From contig OY821743.1 of NCBI GenBank assembly GCA_963682055.1, positions 33,466,702 through 33,530,701 on the forward strand: a DNA stretch of 64,000 bases, written 5' to 3'. Source of the DNA: Primula veris (taxonomy: Eukaryota; Streptophyta; Magnoliopsida; Ericales; Primulaceae). This document shows positions 21,459 to 33,765 of the stretch, one piece after another. A model generated the notes under the pieces. That model saw only the letters and a program-made list of their open reading frames with translations, had not been told where the DNA came from and did no database searches. Both the position numbers and the translations under genes were made by a program. Numbering within the stretch: position 1 is the first letter of the stretch; each line of letters starts with the position of its first letter.

Positions 21459-21749
21459 TATAACGACTCGGCCCCACGAACCGAACCGCCATGCCCGTAT
21501 CAACAATATTGTCCGTTTTGGCACAAGTTCGCAGGGGGGTCACCCATCCTGATACTACTCCAAGCTAAGCACACTTAAGTGTGGAGTTCCGTCCTCGTTA
21601 TTGTGCCGCACGACTTTAAAAGGCGTTGTTGGTGGGAAATATATCTTTAAGCTCACATACAACACGAGTATTCTCATATCTGGGCGATGTGGGACTGACG
21701 CACAACACCGCACCACAGAATTTCCTTCCTGAAAATATGGGTCGTCACA
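21459..21749 (-). mobile_element. Solo LTR of a Cassandra TRIM retrotransposon
   Basis: A 291-bp solo LTR that begins TATAACGACTCGG (TG decayed to TA) and ends GTCGTCACA, flanked by ACCGC (21454-21458) and ACCGT (21750-21754), a 5-bp target duplication with one mismatch. It contains a 5S rRNA-like core on the minus strand, the diagnostic feature of Cassandra elements. Outside the 5S block it is homologous to the TRIM LTRs at 41136-41371 and 41468-41703. It is non-coding and nested inside a MITE. Confidence 0.88.
21531..21590 (-). ncRNA. 5S rRNA-derived core within the Cassandra LTR
   Basis: The minus strand contains GGAGTAGTATCAGGATGGGT followed by GACC and is preceded by GAACTCCACACTTAAGTGTG, matching the middle of plant 5S rRNA, including the box C (GGATGGGTGACC) and box A regions of the RNA polymerase III promoter. 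Only about 60 bp is 5S-like, so it is not a functional 5S gene. The block is flanked by direct AGTTC repeats. Confidence 0.85.
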
Positions 21750-22131
21750 ACCGTTGTCTAAATTAATCACAAAATTATGTCACATAACCGCACGTGCTTG
21801 GTAAACTTGAATATGATAGAGTAATGTGTCATTCTGCACCAAAATATATTATACTAGAACAACGTTTTTTCAAATTTGGATTATGTGCTATTTTTGTTCC
21901 GTGTGAAATTGGGAAAAACGTTTGGATGACATATTTTTATGCAAAATTATCAAATTACCTTCTCAAATTAACGTTTGTCAAATGTCACATGTGATGATTC
22001 CGTGATTAATTTATATGGTGGTACATAAATTGAAAAGTTATTATAGTATGTGATACCTAAATTGAAAAAATTGAAAGATGGATATATAAATCGTTAAAAG
22101 AAGATAGTTTGATATATGAAACATAATTTTA

Positions 22132-23625
22132 TTTTATTTTTATTTTTTATGTACGCATTTCTGCCTTTCTGGACCCCAAGACATGAAAATAGCTTCATAA
22201 CAAGAATTGACAATGGACATAGAAAATGTATATGTACAAGCAACCACTAGAACTCGGTCATGGGAAATATGTTGAAGTCCCACCTTTTTAAGTTATTATA
22301 ATTAATACACCCACTAATTAATGATCGAAAGTGGCATCATGGATGTCTTTGCTTGGTCAATTTTGAAACATTGTTTCATTTGTTTTATTTAATTTGTATG
22401 TCTCCGATTTTAATTTTCCGTGTTTCAATAATATAATTAGGAAAAACAACCCTGACCCCGCTCGATCATATCCGTCTTTTAACTTAAGTGTTGATGGGCT
22501 TATACGTGACCGATAGGTTGATTTTTGTAAGGTTGTTTAGGGTGAGGACTTTTAGACAGATCTAAGAAGCTAAAATCTTTTGACCGGTAATAATATTTCT
22601 TATCAAACTAATTGAAGGGCTTTAATAAAATACTATTAATATTGTGCATGAAATTCAAACTACAAAAGCACCATGAATATTGTGGTTTAGTATAAATTGA
22701 AATTGCGTTTATACTAATTAATATATAGGCTTTTTGTTGATGATCGAAAATAATCATCGAAGTTGAGGGCATCCCATCAGAGCTTTATTAGGGTTTGAGG
22801 AAGCTCGGTGAATCTCAAATCACCTCCTCTACGTTTTCTCAAAGCTCAATAGAGCTTTGGGAATCTTTATTTCAGCGGAGCTCAGGGGCAAATCCATTAT
22901 TAGATTATGTGGGTGTCAAAATTTACATAAATTACTAAATTTAGTGAAATCAAAAAAAATAAATGGTGTCAAATTATTGTTTTTAACAAATATATTAGTG
23001 AAAATAATTGATTAAAAAATATTTTAAAAAAAATCTAATTTTTGAAATTATGGATGGTGACGTCGTCACCGATGGTCCGTACTTAGCTTATCACTGTCAG
23101 AGCTCAATAAAATCTTGTTAAAATTATGTTCACGACATGTGGTGGTAGGTAGGTGGTGGTGGTCGACGGTGAAAGTGTTGTCTGTTGGGTTGGGTTTGTT
23201 GAATAATTCCCAGTGAAAATGTAGTTTTTGGCAAAATAATTTGAAATAATAGTACGGTTAACATAGTTTAATAATATTCCATCACACTTATTGATCATAT
23301 TTCAACTTAAACTGTAGTGACGGGGGAACAATCCTTCTTGAGTGTAGTGAAACAGTAAAATTATAAAATCTGTCTGCATGATTTAAAGTGGCTTTTACTG
23401 TGAAATTATTGGAGTAGTTAACTAAGCTAGTATAGGTTCGCATTATAGCCTTAGACTTTCTGATATTTTAATATTTTACAGTAACTCCAAAGTCGTATAA
23501 AGATGAAATTAGCAGACTAATTAAGACAATTAGGCGAAACGCACTAATGACTTCTAAATGAATTAGATAGAACGTGGTCCCCCATGTGACCAGTCATTAA
23601 CAAGTATATATTAACCGTCTGTTTA
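22132..23625. other. Intergenic, no gene seen
   Basis: AT-rich DNA holding one copy of the dispersed repeat (22914-23005). The frame at 23104-23298 is a chance reading. Confidence 0.4.
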
Positions 23626-23986
23626 GGAAGCAGGGTTCCTAACTCAGAGTTCAAAATTGTCTTTAAAACGATCAATTTTATTTTAATTGTCTTTAATTTT
23701 TAAAATTAAAATTATGTAAAACTTACAAATATGAAAATAAACAACAAGCAACACTTTGTATCTATATATTATTATATTTATATATACAGATTTATAATAT
23801 GTATGTATACTACATATATAATATTCAAAATTTTCAAATAATAGTTATAACTTGATTTCATTGAATTACGTAAATTTTACATAATTTTGACTTTAAAAAT
23901 TAAAGACAATTAAAATAAAATTAAGCGTTTTAAAGACAATTTTAGACTCTGAGTCACCCTGACTCAGAGTTAGACACTCTGCTTCC
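23626..23986. mobile_element. MITE with ~110-bp terminal inverted repeats
   Basis: Begins GGAAGCAG and ends CTGCTTCC. The arms share AATTGTCTTTAAAACG and a long AATTTTATTTTAATTGTC block and continue into TAAAATTATGTAAAA. The two arms differ by a short insertion (a doubled ACTCAGAGT) on the right. Possible TGTTT flanks do not line up cleanly, so the superfamily is open. Confidence 0.75.
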
Positions 23987-26802
23987 TTTGTTTGATACTC
24001 AATAATCAAAATAACATATCTTGTTTTATAAGATGATAGAGTATAATAGTAATGTTCTTTCTTTCTTTTTTTACTGAAATTCTAAACTTTTATGATTCTA
24101 AGTTACTAACGAATATAATTATCTAGTAGATCATGACCAAGTTAATCTTGATTCCCTAAGTTTTCCCCTTGTACACTTGGAAAACTGGTTGTAATTTGAT
24201 ACCTTTTAATGTACAATTTAGCGATTTTTTTTACTATATTTATTCTCTTGGATTTGAGACCAGAATGAGATCTTAGCAAAAATAGAGTAAAAATACTAGA
24301 GGTCGCCTCAGTTGTTGCTAATCCATTTCTAAATAAAAAGAAGCTCGACGATCTTTAGTAAAATGGTGATAAGACTTTCGTGTCACTAGCGAACCGATAG
24401 TGAGAAGCTATAGGGGATCATGATCATACTCGAATGACGATTCCAAATTTGTTCGAAAAGTTCATGGAAAGACCAAAACACTAACTAATCTGGAATGAAT
24501 CGAGAGGGTTGGTTCGTATACAATTTTAGACTTTGGTTATTTATGCAATACTTGAGGAATATTTCATTTCTAACAAGGTAAACTAGTACAAAATATTTCA
24601 TCTATTCCTTGTTAAATTGTATATACAGTATACTAGTACAAAATAAAATCAGAACGAAATACTTAATTTCTAGTTAATTAAATATGGTCCAATACAAGCA
24701 CAGACTCGATGCAAAATAGGGCTATAGCACTGTAGACCTATATATATGTAGTGTCTGTCTCTATTAATAAGTACACTGTCACGCCTTCTAATTACACAAT
24801 TTATAATTTAATATATAAAAAAAAATATTGAACCGCTATATATTTACGTGTAAATTTTACCGGTAAATATATTGCGTTTAAATTGTTAAAATATAAAATT
24901 TTAAAATTTGTTCATGTATTTTAACATTTGAACTATGTCATTAGATTTAAAAAAATGGATTTAGATAATTTAGACATTAGTTATTTATGAGTCAAACCTA
25001 TAGTACCAATATTAGTATTGTCTGTACTGATCAGGTGAAACATTTTTACCTCCGTTGATAAGTTATTCACATTTACTGTGTTGTTTCCAAAAGTACCACA
25101 CATAAATTCTCTTGACTTTTTTTCTAGCTACTTTCCTGTGTTGATAATTTAATAGTACTTAACGAACCTTGAGATGTGTAAAGCTTTCGACACTGACATC
25201 AAGATTTGATGCAAATAAAATTCCCATTCTACCCTTAGCATTAATTTCCAAGTTAGGCTTTAATCACATAATGGTACACTTGTTTACTAATGTGTGAAAA
25301 GTTGTTTGAAAAATGGTCAAGACTAAAGAAATTCACTTGTAGTCTTGTACTTCAATCAAATGGAGTAAGTAATACTTTATATTTTTCTTATTTTCAGCTT
25401 GGTCTAATGGGGTTATTTGTACCGTATATTGGTGTAGTGTACTTGTCAAAAAGCAGTATATAATAATAAAAAGATCCGTATACAAGTCATTTAATTATTG
25501 TACATGTACACAGGCTCTTAATCACTGCAGAGAGAGTACCCTGTAAATCTAGACCATGACATGATGCCCTACAAAAATTACCCAATTTTACAATGTCCAA
25601 TTTAAGGCATAGGAATATCATCATGAAAAATGAAAATATTGGTCACCAACTTAATTGTATGGCTAATCTCTTATGTGGAATATACTATATAGCATGTGAT
25701 TCTAACACCATCCTTAGCTTCAATTATTAAGTGAAACATGCATTCGAGAAAAGAACATGAGTTTCCCACTTCCAAAATATTGATGAAGCTTTTCATTCTT
25801 TCGTGTATAAACTGTAGGTTGTACTATTTTTCAGTTTTGAAATAAATGTCCTATGTGTTTTCTATTTATTTTAGCTTACAATAATTTGTGAGTGATCATT
25901 TAGTGAATTGCTTAACCTTTCACATGGGTATGGTGATATCTTGATTCAACAATTCAAACTACAAGAACCCATTGGTGTATCAACTATCAATTGACATCAT
26001 GGAAATAAAGACGAGATATCTAACACGAATACGGATATCATGATACGAATTTGGCAATATGATAAATTTTATAAATATACGACACAACAAGGTAAGGATG
26101 GGACTGTTAAAATGTACATATATCTCATTCATACATACATTTATAAATTACTAATAAATGAATCTAAACACACAAACCAGTCATAAATATAATTTTTTGG
26201 GGTCAAACCGCATCAATGTACAAATTTTTTATATCCGTTGTATGTGACTTGTGTCGTCGCACTGTGTCTTACCATTTCCCTGTGTCCGACTCGCTTTATT
26301 TTTTTTATTGTGTTGTGCAAACTTATAGAGTAGACCATATGCAAACTTAGTCATAACACGGGAAGTCGGGAACCAGTACTATCGCAATTGAAACTATGTA
26401 GAAAAATGAGTTTCTTCCAAACTAAGCAGATCATTGATGCTCTACTGTAAGTAAGCTTACTAGCTAGTTATACATACTAAACGAGGTAGCGAAATGATAT
26501 GCACACATCTTTACATTACTTTCTAACAATATGAGAAGAATGAAGATAAAAACTATGCATGACAAAACGACATTTTTATCTTTATAACATTACTTTCTCT
26601 GATTATTTTTGTGCAAATAATTAATAAAAGAAGCAGCTGTACAAAACATAAAAAATAAGAAAAGTGGTTTGGTCTGTTAAGTAAAAGTATGTAAAGTGAT
26701 AAAAGAAGTCAAAGGTTTAATGACTTTAATCTTTTCCATTATTAGAAGTTATCAAAAATGAAGTTTCTTATAATAAAGATGAGCATAATAGTACAGGAAT
26801 AT
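23987..26802. other. Intergenic, nothing recognised
   Basis: Nearly 3 kb of AT-rich DNA with no gene-like frame, RNA gene or clear repeat boundary. Confidence 0.4.
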
Positions 26803-27900
26803 TAGCTCGACAGTGATTGTGATTTGTGAATATTAGCTCACTGTACCATCTGCACCCCAGTATTTAAATTACTGTCATCAATTATTAAGTTTTTAAGAAA
26901 GATAGGCATAATATTAAAAGAAATGATAAATTAATAAAATATACTAATTTTTAAACTAAATTAATAAAAATATAACTAAAAATTTCTAATTAACAAAAGT
27001 ATACCCAAAATTTAATATTCTAATTTGTATATTTCATATCCTTATTTCAAAAGTTAATACTCTAATTTATATTTTTCATATTCTTATTTCAAAACTATAT
27101 ACATTTATTTTAAAAGTTCGTACCATAATTTGTATTTTTCATACACTTGTTCCAAAAGTTCATACTCTTATTTCAAAAGTTCATATCCTGATTTGTATAG
27201 TTCACCCTTATTTTCAAAATCCATACCCTGATTTACATATTTCATATCTTTACTTACATAATTCATATACATAATTTTCAACTTCATACACTTAATTCAC
27301 GTAATTCATAAACATATTTTTCAACATTATACACTGATTAACAAATTCAACTCTTACTCGTTTTCCGATCTCGAACTACCATATCGCCGTCGTGGGCCTC
27401 TCCTTCGACGACCGCATCTCCATCGACATCAATCTCGAGTTTTCGATCTCACTCTATACCCTCGTCGTCCATTCCTACAGATGTGACCGTCTCAATCTCC
27501 ACGAAAGAGAAATCGGAGAGAGATGAAAGAGAATAAAAAGATCGAAAAAATAAAGAAAGAATGGGGAGAGAGATCGGAAAGAGAGAGAAATGATGAGAGA
27601 TCGGAGAGAGTGAGAATGACGAGAATAAAGATTGGAGGGAGAGAGAAGGAGGAGAGAAAGATTGGAGATAGGGTGAGAGCAGGAGATAGTAAAAGGATGA
27701 GAGAGAGGAAAGGTATTGGAAGGGATGAATCAATTTTTTTATTTTTTTATTAATTATTAATTGAAATTATGTTTTTGATAATTTAACTTTTGAGTGTATA
27801 TTTTTGTTAATATAATAGGTGTAGAATATATTTATGTTAATTGTCTCTAAAAGAAAATTAGCTCAACAGTGTTTTTAAATATTATCTCACTGCCACCATA
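26803..27900. repeat. Repeat-rich insertion with GA-rich core and flanking direct repeats
   Basis: Flanked by related stretches (ATTAGCTCGACAGTG near 26803, ATTAGCTCAACAGTG near 27859). Inside are about 30-bp degenerate tandem units with TTCATA and TTATTTCAAAAGTT (27010-27340), a CG-richer stretch (27355-27500), a purine tract of GAGAGATCGGA type (27500-27720) and AT-rich ends with weak inverted similarity. It looks like a non-autonomous transposon, but the class is not clear. The open frames on both strands come from the purine bias. Confidence 0.4.
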
Positions 27901-27935
27901 AACAAAAAAATATATAATCCAACATTTAATAGCAG

Positions 27936-28510
27936 TGCCGGTCCTGAAGTTTTTGTTTCCCGGTGTAAAAAAAAGTTTGGGCCCTTTTATCAATTATAGT
28001 TCCGTTGTATGAATTTTAATAAAATGTTTTAAACGTAAAATAATTAAAAATTAACTCTCAAATGAAAGAAATCACCAATATAAACAAAATATCATCTTAT
28101 TTATAAATATTTTAGTCAAATTATACAAAAAATTATGTAAAAAAAAAAACATGTTTACTTTACTGCAATCATTCAAATGCATTTTATGTACATATATTAC
28201 ACATAATTTTTCTTTTTACACATATAGATACATTTTAACTATTTATTTATCTGCATCATGAGGCCTTGAAAAATTATTCGATATCGTGAAACAGTGCCGG
28301 CCCGGTATCTCAGAATGTCTAAGGCTTAAATTTTGTTTGTTACTCGATAAAAACAAATCAAAAGTATATAAATATGAAATTATAACTAAAGAGTTTTGAA
28401 CTCATGATCTCTTATTTAAACTACCAAACTTCTCTACCATTTAAGCTATTGCAACACATTGTATACAAATTAGTGTTTAATATTTGTATTTTAACTACTA
28501 ATTATATTAA
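27936..28510. repeat. Dispersed repeats starting GTGCCGGYCC
   Basis: 27936-28070 matches the fragment in Aux/IAA intron 1. A second stretch from about 28293 begins GTGCCGGCCCGG, and 55578 has a related GGCCGGCCCGG start. An unclassified interspersed family. Confidence 0.45.
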
Positions 28511-28715
28511 AAATATAGTTGTATATTGCCCGTAATTTTTTTTCTAAATGCATTATCCAAGACCTGTCTTATTCGACTTCGGTTTGGACCGGGCATGAGA
28601 TATGATGCGGTCTTATGGCCGGGTTTGTTTAATAATTAGTACTGCAATAAAAGGAGATGTATCATTGTCAGCAGTTTTTATATTTCTTAAAAAAGATAAA
28701 ACACAAGCCATTGGC

Positions 28716-28725
28716 AATATAAATA
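28716..28725 (+). promoter_or_regulatory. TATA box of the RING/vWA gene
   Basis: TATAAATACA about 205 bp upstream of the start codon at 28927, in a fitting position for transcription of that gene. Confidence 0.5.
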
Positions 28726-28926
28726 CAGCCCATGTATTTATTGCATTGGTCCTAAAAACCTAGGGAAGAAAAAGCCTTTCTCATTTGCAGCCTTGCAGGG
28801 ATCTTTTTGGGGTTACCATTCCATAGAGAGAAGAGAAAAAAACTAGTTACATACACATAATATATAGACATATTCTCATATACTACACATATATGCTCAT
28901 TATCTAAATTTATCAAGAAAGAAAAA

Positions 28927-31898
28927 ATGGGAACAGGGTGGAGGAGAGCATTTTGCACTAGTCGAACCGTCAATGACAAGGATAGAGAGAGTCCGAGGAA
29001 ATGCGTAAAGCTCAGGTTTTCATCTGGTAGCACTCCTTCGACGCCACGTATGGAGGGGCTTTCGCTCGACGATAGCGCCAACAAACTCCGGTGTAAAACA
29101 AATAACAACAATCAAGTTGGAGATAATAATATTATTAGTTATAATGGTAACAATAATAGTCCTATGCTTCATTGTAAAACGACACCAAAATGCAGCTCGA
29201 AATCGACACCGGCTTCTCCGAGATCCCCTTTCGCGATACTCAAGAACAGTTTCCGTCTCCATAAAGTAAGTTTTTTTTTCTCAAGAAATGTTCATTTTCT
29301 TAAGAAGTTTTTTGAAAAAAATAAGTTGGGTCTTTTTCTTCTTTGAATTAAAGTTTTTGGAAGTTTATGAGGAAATCTGCTTGTGGTTTTATAACTAAAG
29401 CCTAAAGTTTAAATGCTTTCAACTTTTAAACAAACTTATTTGTATTTTTGCTTGTAACCTTCTTGAGTTAAAAACATATGGGCCAAACTTGATGATATTT
29501 TATTCTGCCTCAAATGAGGCAAGCTTATTTTCTTTCTAAATGAAACAAGACAAAGCTAGCTAAATGTAAAAGATTCAAATTTTATTGTCCCCATTATAAG
29601 ATCTAATCACTTCTTAACCACTTGTAGGAAAAATTTACTTTTAGAATATAAAAATACCTTTGTTTTATAAATCGTACTAAGAGAAAGATTGTAGGTAGAA
29701 GTTATACATAATTCATCAACTTGAGAAAATTTATTGTTGGGAATCAAATAATATACACATACAGCTTGGCAGATTACATAGGAGTATGTGTTGCAATTTA
29801 TTTAATTTTTGGTATCATCCACCCACTGATGAAGACTAGATATTATTTTTTTATGATTTTTTTTTCTTGAATTTTTCCCATCACAAAACAAAGCTACGTA
29901 ATTATTATTTTTCTAGCTTATTTAGAAAGAAGTAAAATAATTTTTGTTTTCAGACGATAAGTATCACATTCCGGTCATAATATGTACCATAACAAAGCAA
30001 GAATAATACAGTTACATAATTCTAACTACAAAACAATGTTATCAATATTTAATGTGTTGGCTAATATTAAAATTAGAGTTCAAATTTATTTGTCCATTTT
30101 GATGCAACAATTAACCCTTTTTTAGAATTATTTACAGAATAACTGCGGAGTATGCTTACAGAGTGTCAAGACAGGCCAAGGAATGGCAATATTCACGGCG
30201 GAGTGCGCACATTCTTTCCATTTCCCTTGCATCGCTGCACATGTTCGGAAACTCGGAGCCCTCGTTTGCCCCGTCTGCAAATCCACCTGGAAAGACGTCC
30301 CGCTTTTAGCCTTCCATAATACCCAACCCAAACACTCCCTTAACATTATTAAGCCACAACCACAAACACCTAAACAAATCCCGCAAATAAGCCAAAACAA
30401 TCCCATTTCGACACTAAAACTTAAACCCTACACAGACGACGAGCCACTCAAAACACCACGTGGCGACAGCGCGTTCGTTGCGATCCCGGAGGCTGAAGAC
30501 GAAGCGGAAGAGTTTCAAGGATTCTTCGTTAACCCAATCCGCTCTTCTAGCGTGGATAATGCTATCGACGGAGGGTATTTACGTAATGTTACAATGGAGT
30601 TGTTTCCAGAAGCGGCGGTAGTGTCCGTGGGGAGATCGCACGAGACACACGTTGTCGTCCTGAAGATCAAGGCACCGTCTACACCTCCGGCAAGACAGAA
30701 GCCGGCAGCACATGGATCCACAGGCGCACGTGCGCCTGTGGATCTGGTGACCGTTCTCGACGTCAGCGTGAGCATGAACGGGGCAAAGCTACAAATGATG
30801 AAACGAGCCATGCGGCTAGTCATATCCTCGTTGGGCGGCAATGACCGGCTCTCTATCGTAGCCTTTTCGGCCTCGCCGAAAAGGCTGCTACCCCTCAGGC
30901 GCATGACGCCCTATGGGCAGCGCGCGGCGAGGCGGATCATCGACCGCCTCACCACGAGCCGCGGCTCAAGCCTAGCCGAGGCTCTAAACAAAGCTACCAA
31001 AGTTCTAGAGGACCGGAGGGAAAGAAACCCCGTGGCGAGCATAATGCTCTTATCCGACGGTCAAGACGAGAAGGTGCAATCGAAAAACAACGGATCAAAC
31101 CAACGGCGGGGATCAAGCCACGAATCCTCCACCCGGTTCGCCCACATGGAGATCCCAACTAACTCGGAGGACGGATTTGCACAGTGCGTCAGCGGCTTGT
31201 TAAGCGTTGTCGTTCAAGACCTAAGGGTCGAAATCGGTTTCGGAGCCGGATCCGACCCAGCAGAGATCTCGGCAGTCTATTCGTTACATGGACGGCCAAC
31301 GGTTTTCAGCCCCGACTCCATCCGCATAGGCGACCTCTATGCCGAAGAGGAGAGAGAATTACTCATCGAGTTAAAAGTCCCTACACCCGCAGCCGGGTCC
31401 CACCATGTCCTCTCGGTTAGTTGCAATTATCGTGAGCCGTCCAATCATGAAGCAACAATCAACGGTCGAGATCAGTCCTTGCTAGTTCCTCGTCCACAAG
31501 CCGTCCGATCCAACCAACCCTCGATCCAACGGCTCAAAAGCCTCTTCATCGCCACGCGTGCTATGGCAGAATCAAGGAGGCTGATCGAGCATAACGAGCT
31601 GTCGAACGCGTACCAGCTGCTGACATCATCTCGGGCTCTGCTGATGCAGTCGAGTTGGGAAATAGGCGAGGAGTTTGTCAAGGGTTTGGAAGGCGAGCTG
31701 GCGGAAATCCGGTGGAGGAGGGAGTATCAGATACAGATGGAGCAGCGAGCGACCCGACGGAGGAGTGATGAGGATGGTGAGCCGTTGACTCCTACCTCGG
31801 CTTGGAAGGCTGCTGAAAAGTTGGCGAAAGTGGCGCAGATGAAGGAGTCGAAGAACCGTGTTTGCGACTTGCATGGGTTCGAAAATGCAAGATTTTAA
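28927..31898 (+). CDS. WAV3-family RING-H2 / von Willebrand A E3 ubiquitin ligase (WAVH1/EDA40-like)
   Basis: Two exons, 28927-29265 and 30138-31898, join in phase 0 to 699 codons plus stop, with GTAAGT and ACAG splice sites. The protein starts MGTGWRRAFC as family members do, followed by a Ser/Pro-rich and Asn-rich region. The RING-H2 finger at 116-160 has all eight ligands in the order C-C-C-H-H-C-C-C. The vWA domain starts near 314 with a MIDAS motif DVSVS near 321, and the conserved C-terminal region ends with KNRVCDLHGFENARF. Arabidopsis relatives act in root gravitropism and wavy growth as E3 ligases. Exon 2 is clearly GC-richer than its surroundings. From memory of the family, a short stretch usually found after TRFAHxEIP (with a HTFGFG motif) seems missing here. 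The clade within the family is less sure than the family. Confidence 0.92.
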
Positions 31899-32227
31899 GA
31901 TTGAAATAAAATTAAATGTCGGTTAAAATGTTAGGGTATAACGGACCCGAGCCAAGTTATCGTTGTGCTGGCGTGGTAATCTAGTAAGGAGTCGTGAAGA
32001 GTGTTAATTAAGGGGAAGTGAAAATTTTCACTTATTTATTGGAAAAATTTATGATGTTACAGTTTCTTTAGTATCCGAAATGAAAAGAGTGTAAATGTAA
32101 GTCTAATGGGATTAGATACAGTTTTTCTGCTCCAAATTATATCTTTAATTATGATGTTGGCTATTACAGTACAATTGCTTCTATATTTGGTTGAAACTTT
32201 CAGAACAATGTGAAAAAAAATAAAATA

Positions 32228-32265
<38 letters not shown>

Positions 32266-32977
32266 CTGTTTTGTTTTTAAAATTGTGTGACAACATTTAC
32301 TTGCCATTGTCATAGCGCTTAAGCTTCGCTTATACAGCAATTTGAGCGAGTTAGGATCAGTTGTAGGCGTCAAATTTGTGGCTTTAGCACTCCCAGTAGA
32401 CGCAAATTTCATTCTTTTGCGAGTTCATAATTTGGAAAATGCTTCGTGCCCCGAAATTTTTCAAAGAAAACACGCACGCCATGAGGTGTTGTGTTATAAT
32501 TGGTCCACTTTACGACTTGTGAGTAATTTCTTTTAAGTGATTCGATGCAAACTTAAAATGTAATGTTCAATCCAAAACTTACTACTCCACTTTCGCCTCA
32601 TTGCACCTTGTACAAATTCAAATTTGGCTGTTTCTGAACAGATTTATCACATGTTTCCTCAAAGATTTCATGAGTAGTCATTTCTGTTCTATAATGTCCA
32701 GTCAATAGGCCCACAAAAATTGACAAAATCGTGTACCAAAGGTGATAAATTTAAGTGTCCGGCAAACATCTCCTCATCTAATCGTTTCATACGAGTACTA
32801 TAAAGAGTTGTCACCTACTCGGGCGTCTGTTACGAAGACTAATCAAAATTTAACTTATCCGATATGCCGATATTAAGATGGTTAAATGGAAATTGTATGA
32901 CCGGGAGATGCTTTCACACAAGGATTCCTCAAGGGAAAAAGTGATGGATATATAGAGTTTTCTCAACAATAAAAAAC
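31899..32977. other. 3' flank with (TA)n microsatellite, no gene seen
   Basis: Contains the 3' UTR of the upstream gene and a (TA)n run at 32231-32263. No gene-like frame was found. Confidence 0.5.
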
Positions 32978-33060
32978 ACTACAAGAAAATTGACAACAAC
33001 AACTTGTATACGTATCATACAAACTGTTATTAAACTGTTGTTATTACAGTGAATTAACAT
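32978..33060 (+). mobile_element. Possible CACTA transposon end
   Basis: CACTACAAGAAAATTGAC at 32978 is a typical CACTA terminus, followed by repeated AACTGTTATTA / AACTGTTGTTATTA. No partner end was found, so it may be a truncated element. Confidence 0.4.
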
Positions 33061-33602
33061 TTATTTTTATCAAAGTTTTCTACAGATTCCTGCAATAACC
33101 GAATGTTGAATGACATTGAGTAGGTGGGATTGATGGATATGAATTTGTAATAACCAGAAGAGACATAGATGGGATTCATATGAGTAACTCATGAGCACCA
33201 CTGGCTTGGCTAGTACGAAATTCATCACTAGTTTCTTTCACTTGGGTCCCTCATTATTATTGACTGACATCTTTTTTGGGGGATTGATATCGATCCACGT
33301 TTGAGCAACACAAATAACATGTTTTCTTGTGAAAAATTTAAATATATACTGTCACTGTATCGCAGTGGATGGGCTATCAGATTCATGATTGTTAATTAGT
33401 ATGTGGCAAGTGCCCTACTCTTTTATAACCAAAAAATTTAGATACATAGTGGTAACATCATAAGCTTCTTGGGTCAAGCATCAAACCCGACTTGTTAGGC
33501 TAACGAAGTCCACCACATCTCAAGTCAAGAGAGCTTTCTTTTTACGCCTTTTTTATGCCACGATTGTTCATTACCTACCATTATAATGTACATTATAAAC
33601 CA

Positions 33603-33755
33603 GTGTTTTAAAAAGCAATAACTTAGCTAAAGTGTTTTTGAAAGAGCAAAGCTAAAAGAGTAAAAAAACAAACCTAAGCTTTTAGCGACGTAAAAAGCCG
33701 ATAATCAAGTTTTGAATCCAGCTTTTTAGTGAAAAGCCAGCTTCTTAAAACAGAG
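33603..33755. mobile_element. Short MITE with 10-bp target duplication
   Basis: 153 bp with ends GTGTTTTAAAAAGC and GCTTCTTAAAACAGAG, flanked by TTATAAACCA at 33593-33602 and again at 33756-33765. A duplication of this size suggests a Mutator-like origin. It is related to the copy at 51078-51236. Confidence 0.75.
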
Positions 33756-33765
33756 TTATAAACCA

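Larger units (their letters stand above)
21342..22131. mobile_element. MITE with ~90-bp inverted repeats, split by a Cassandra LTR
   Basis: The left arm (from about 21342) and right arm (to about 22131) are reverse complements with moderate divergence; both carry ATCAAACTAT and AACGATTT followed by CCATCTTTCAA. Without the inserted LTR the element is about 500 bp. Exact ends and target duplication were not resolved. Confidence 0.65.

Noticed and set aside
21531..21590. A functional 5S rRNA gene
   Set aside because: Only the central 60 bp is 5S-like and it lies inside an LTR with its own target duplication, so it is Cassandra-derived.
27449..27753. Overlapping open frames on both strands
   Set aside because: They arise from a purine-rich tract; the translated products are low-complexity S/L/F or R/E runs.
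28752..29111. Minus-strand frame of 119 codons over exon 1 of the RING/vWA gene
   Set aside because: It is antisense to a well-supported exon and has no family pattern.
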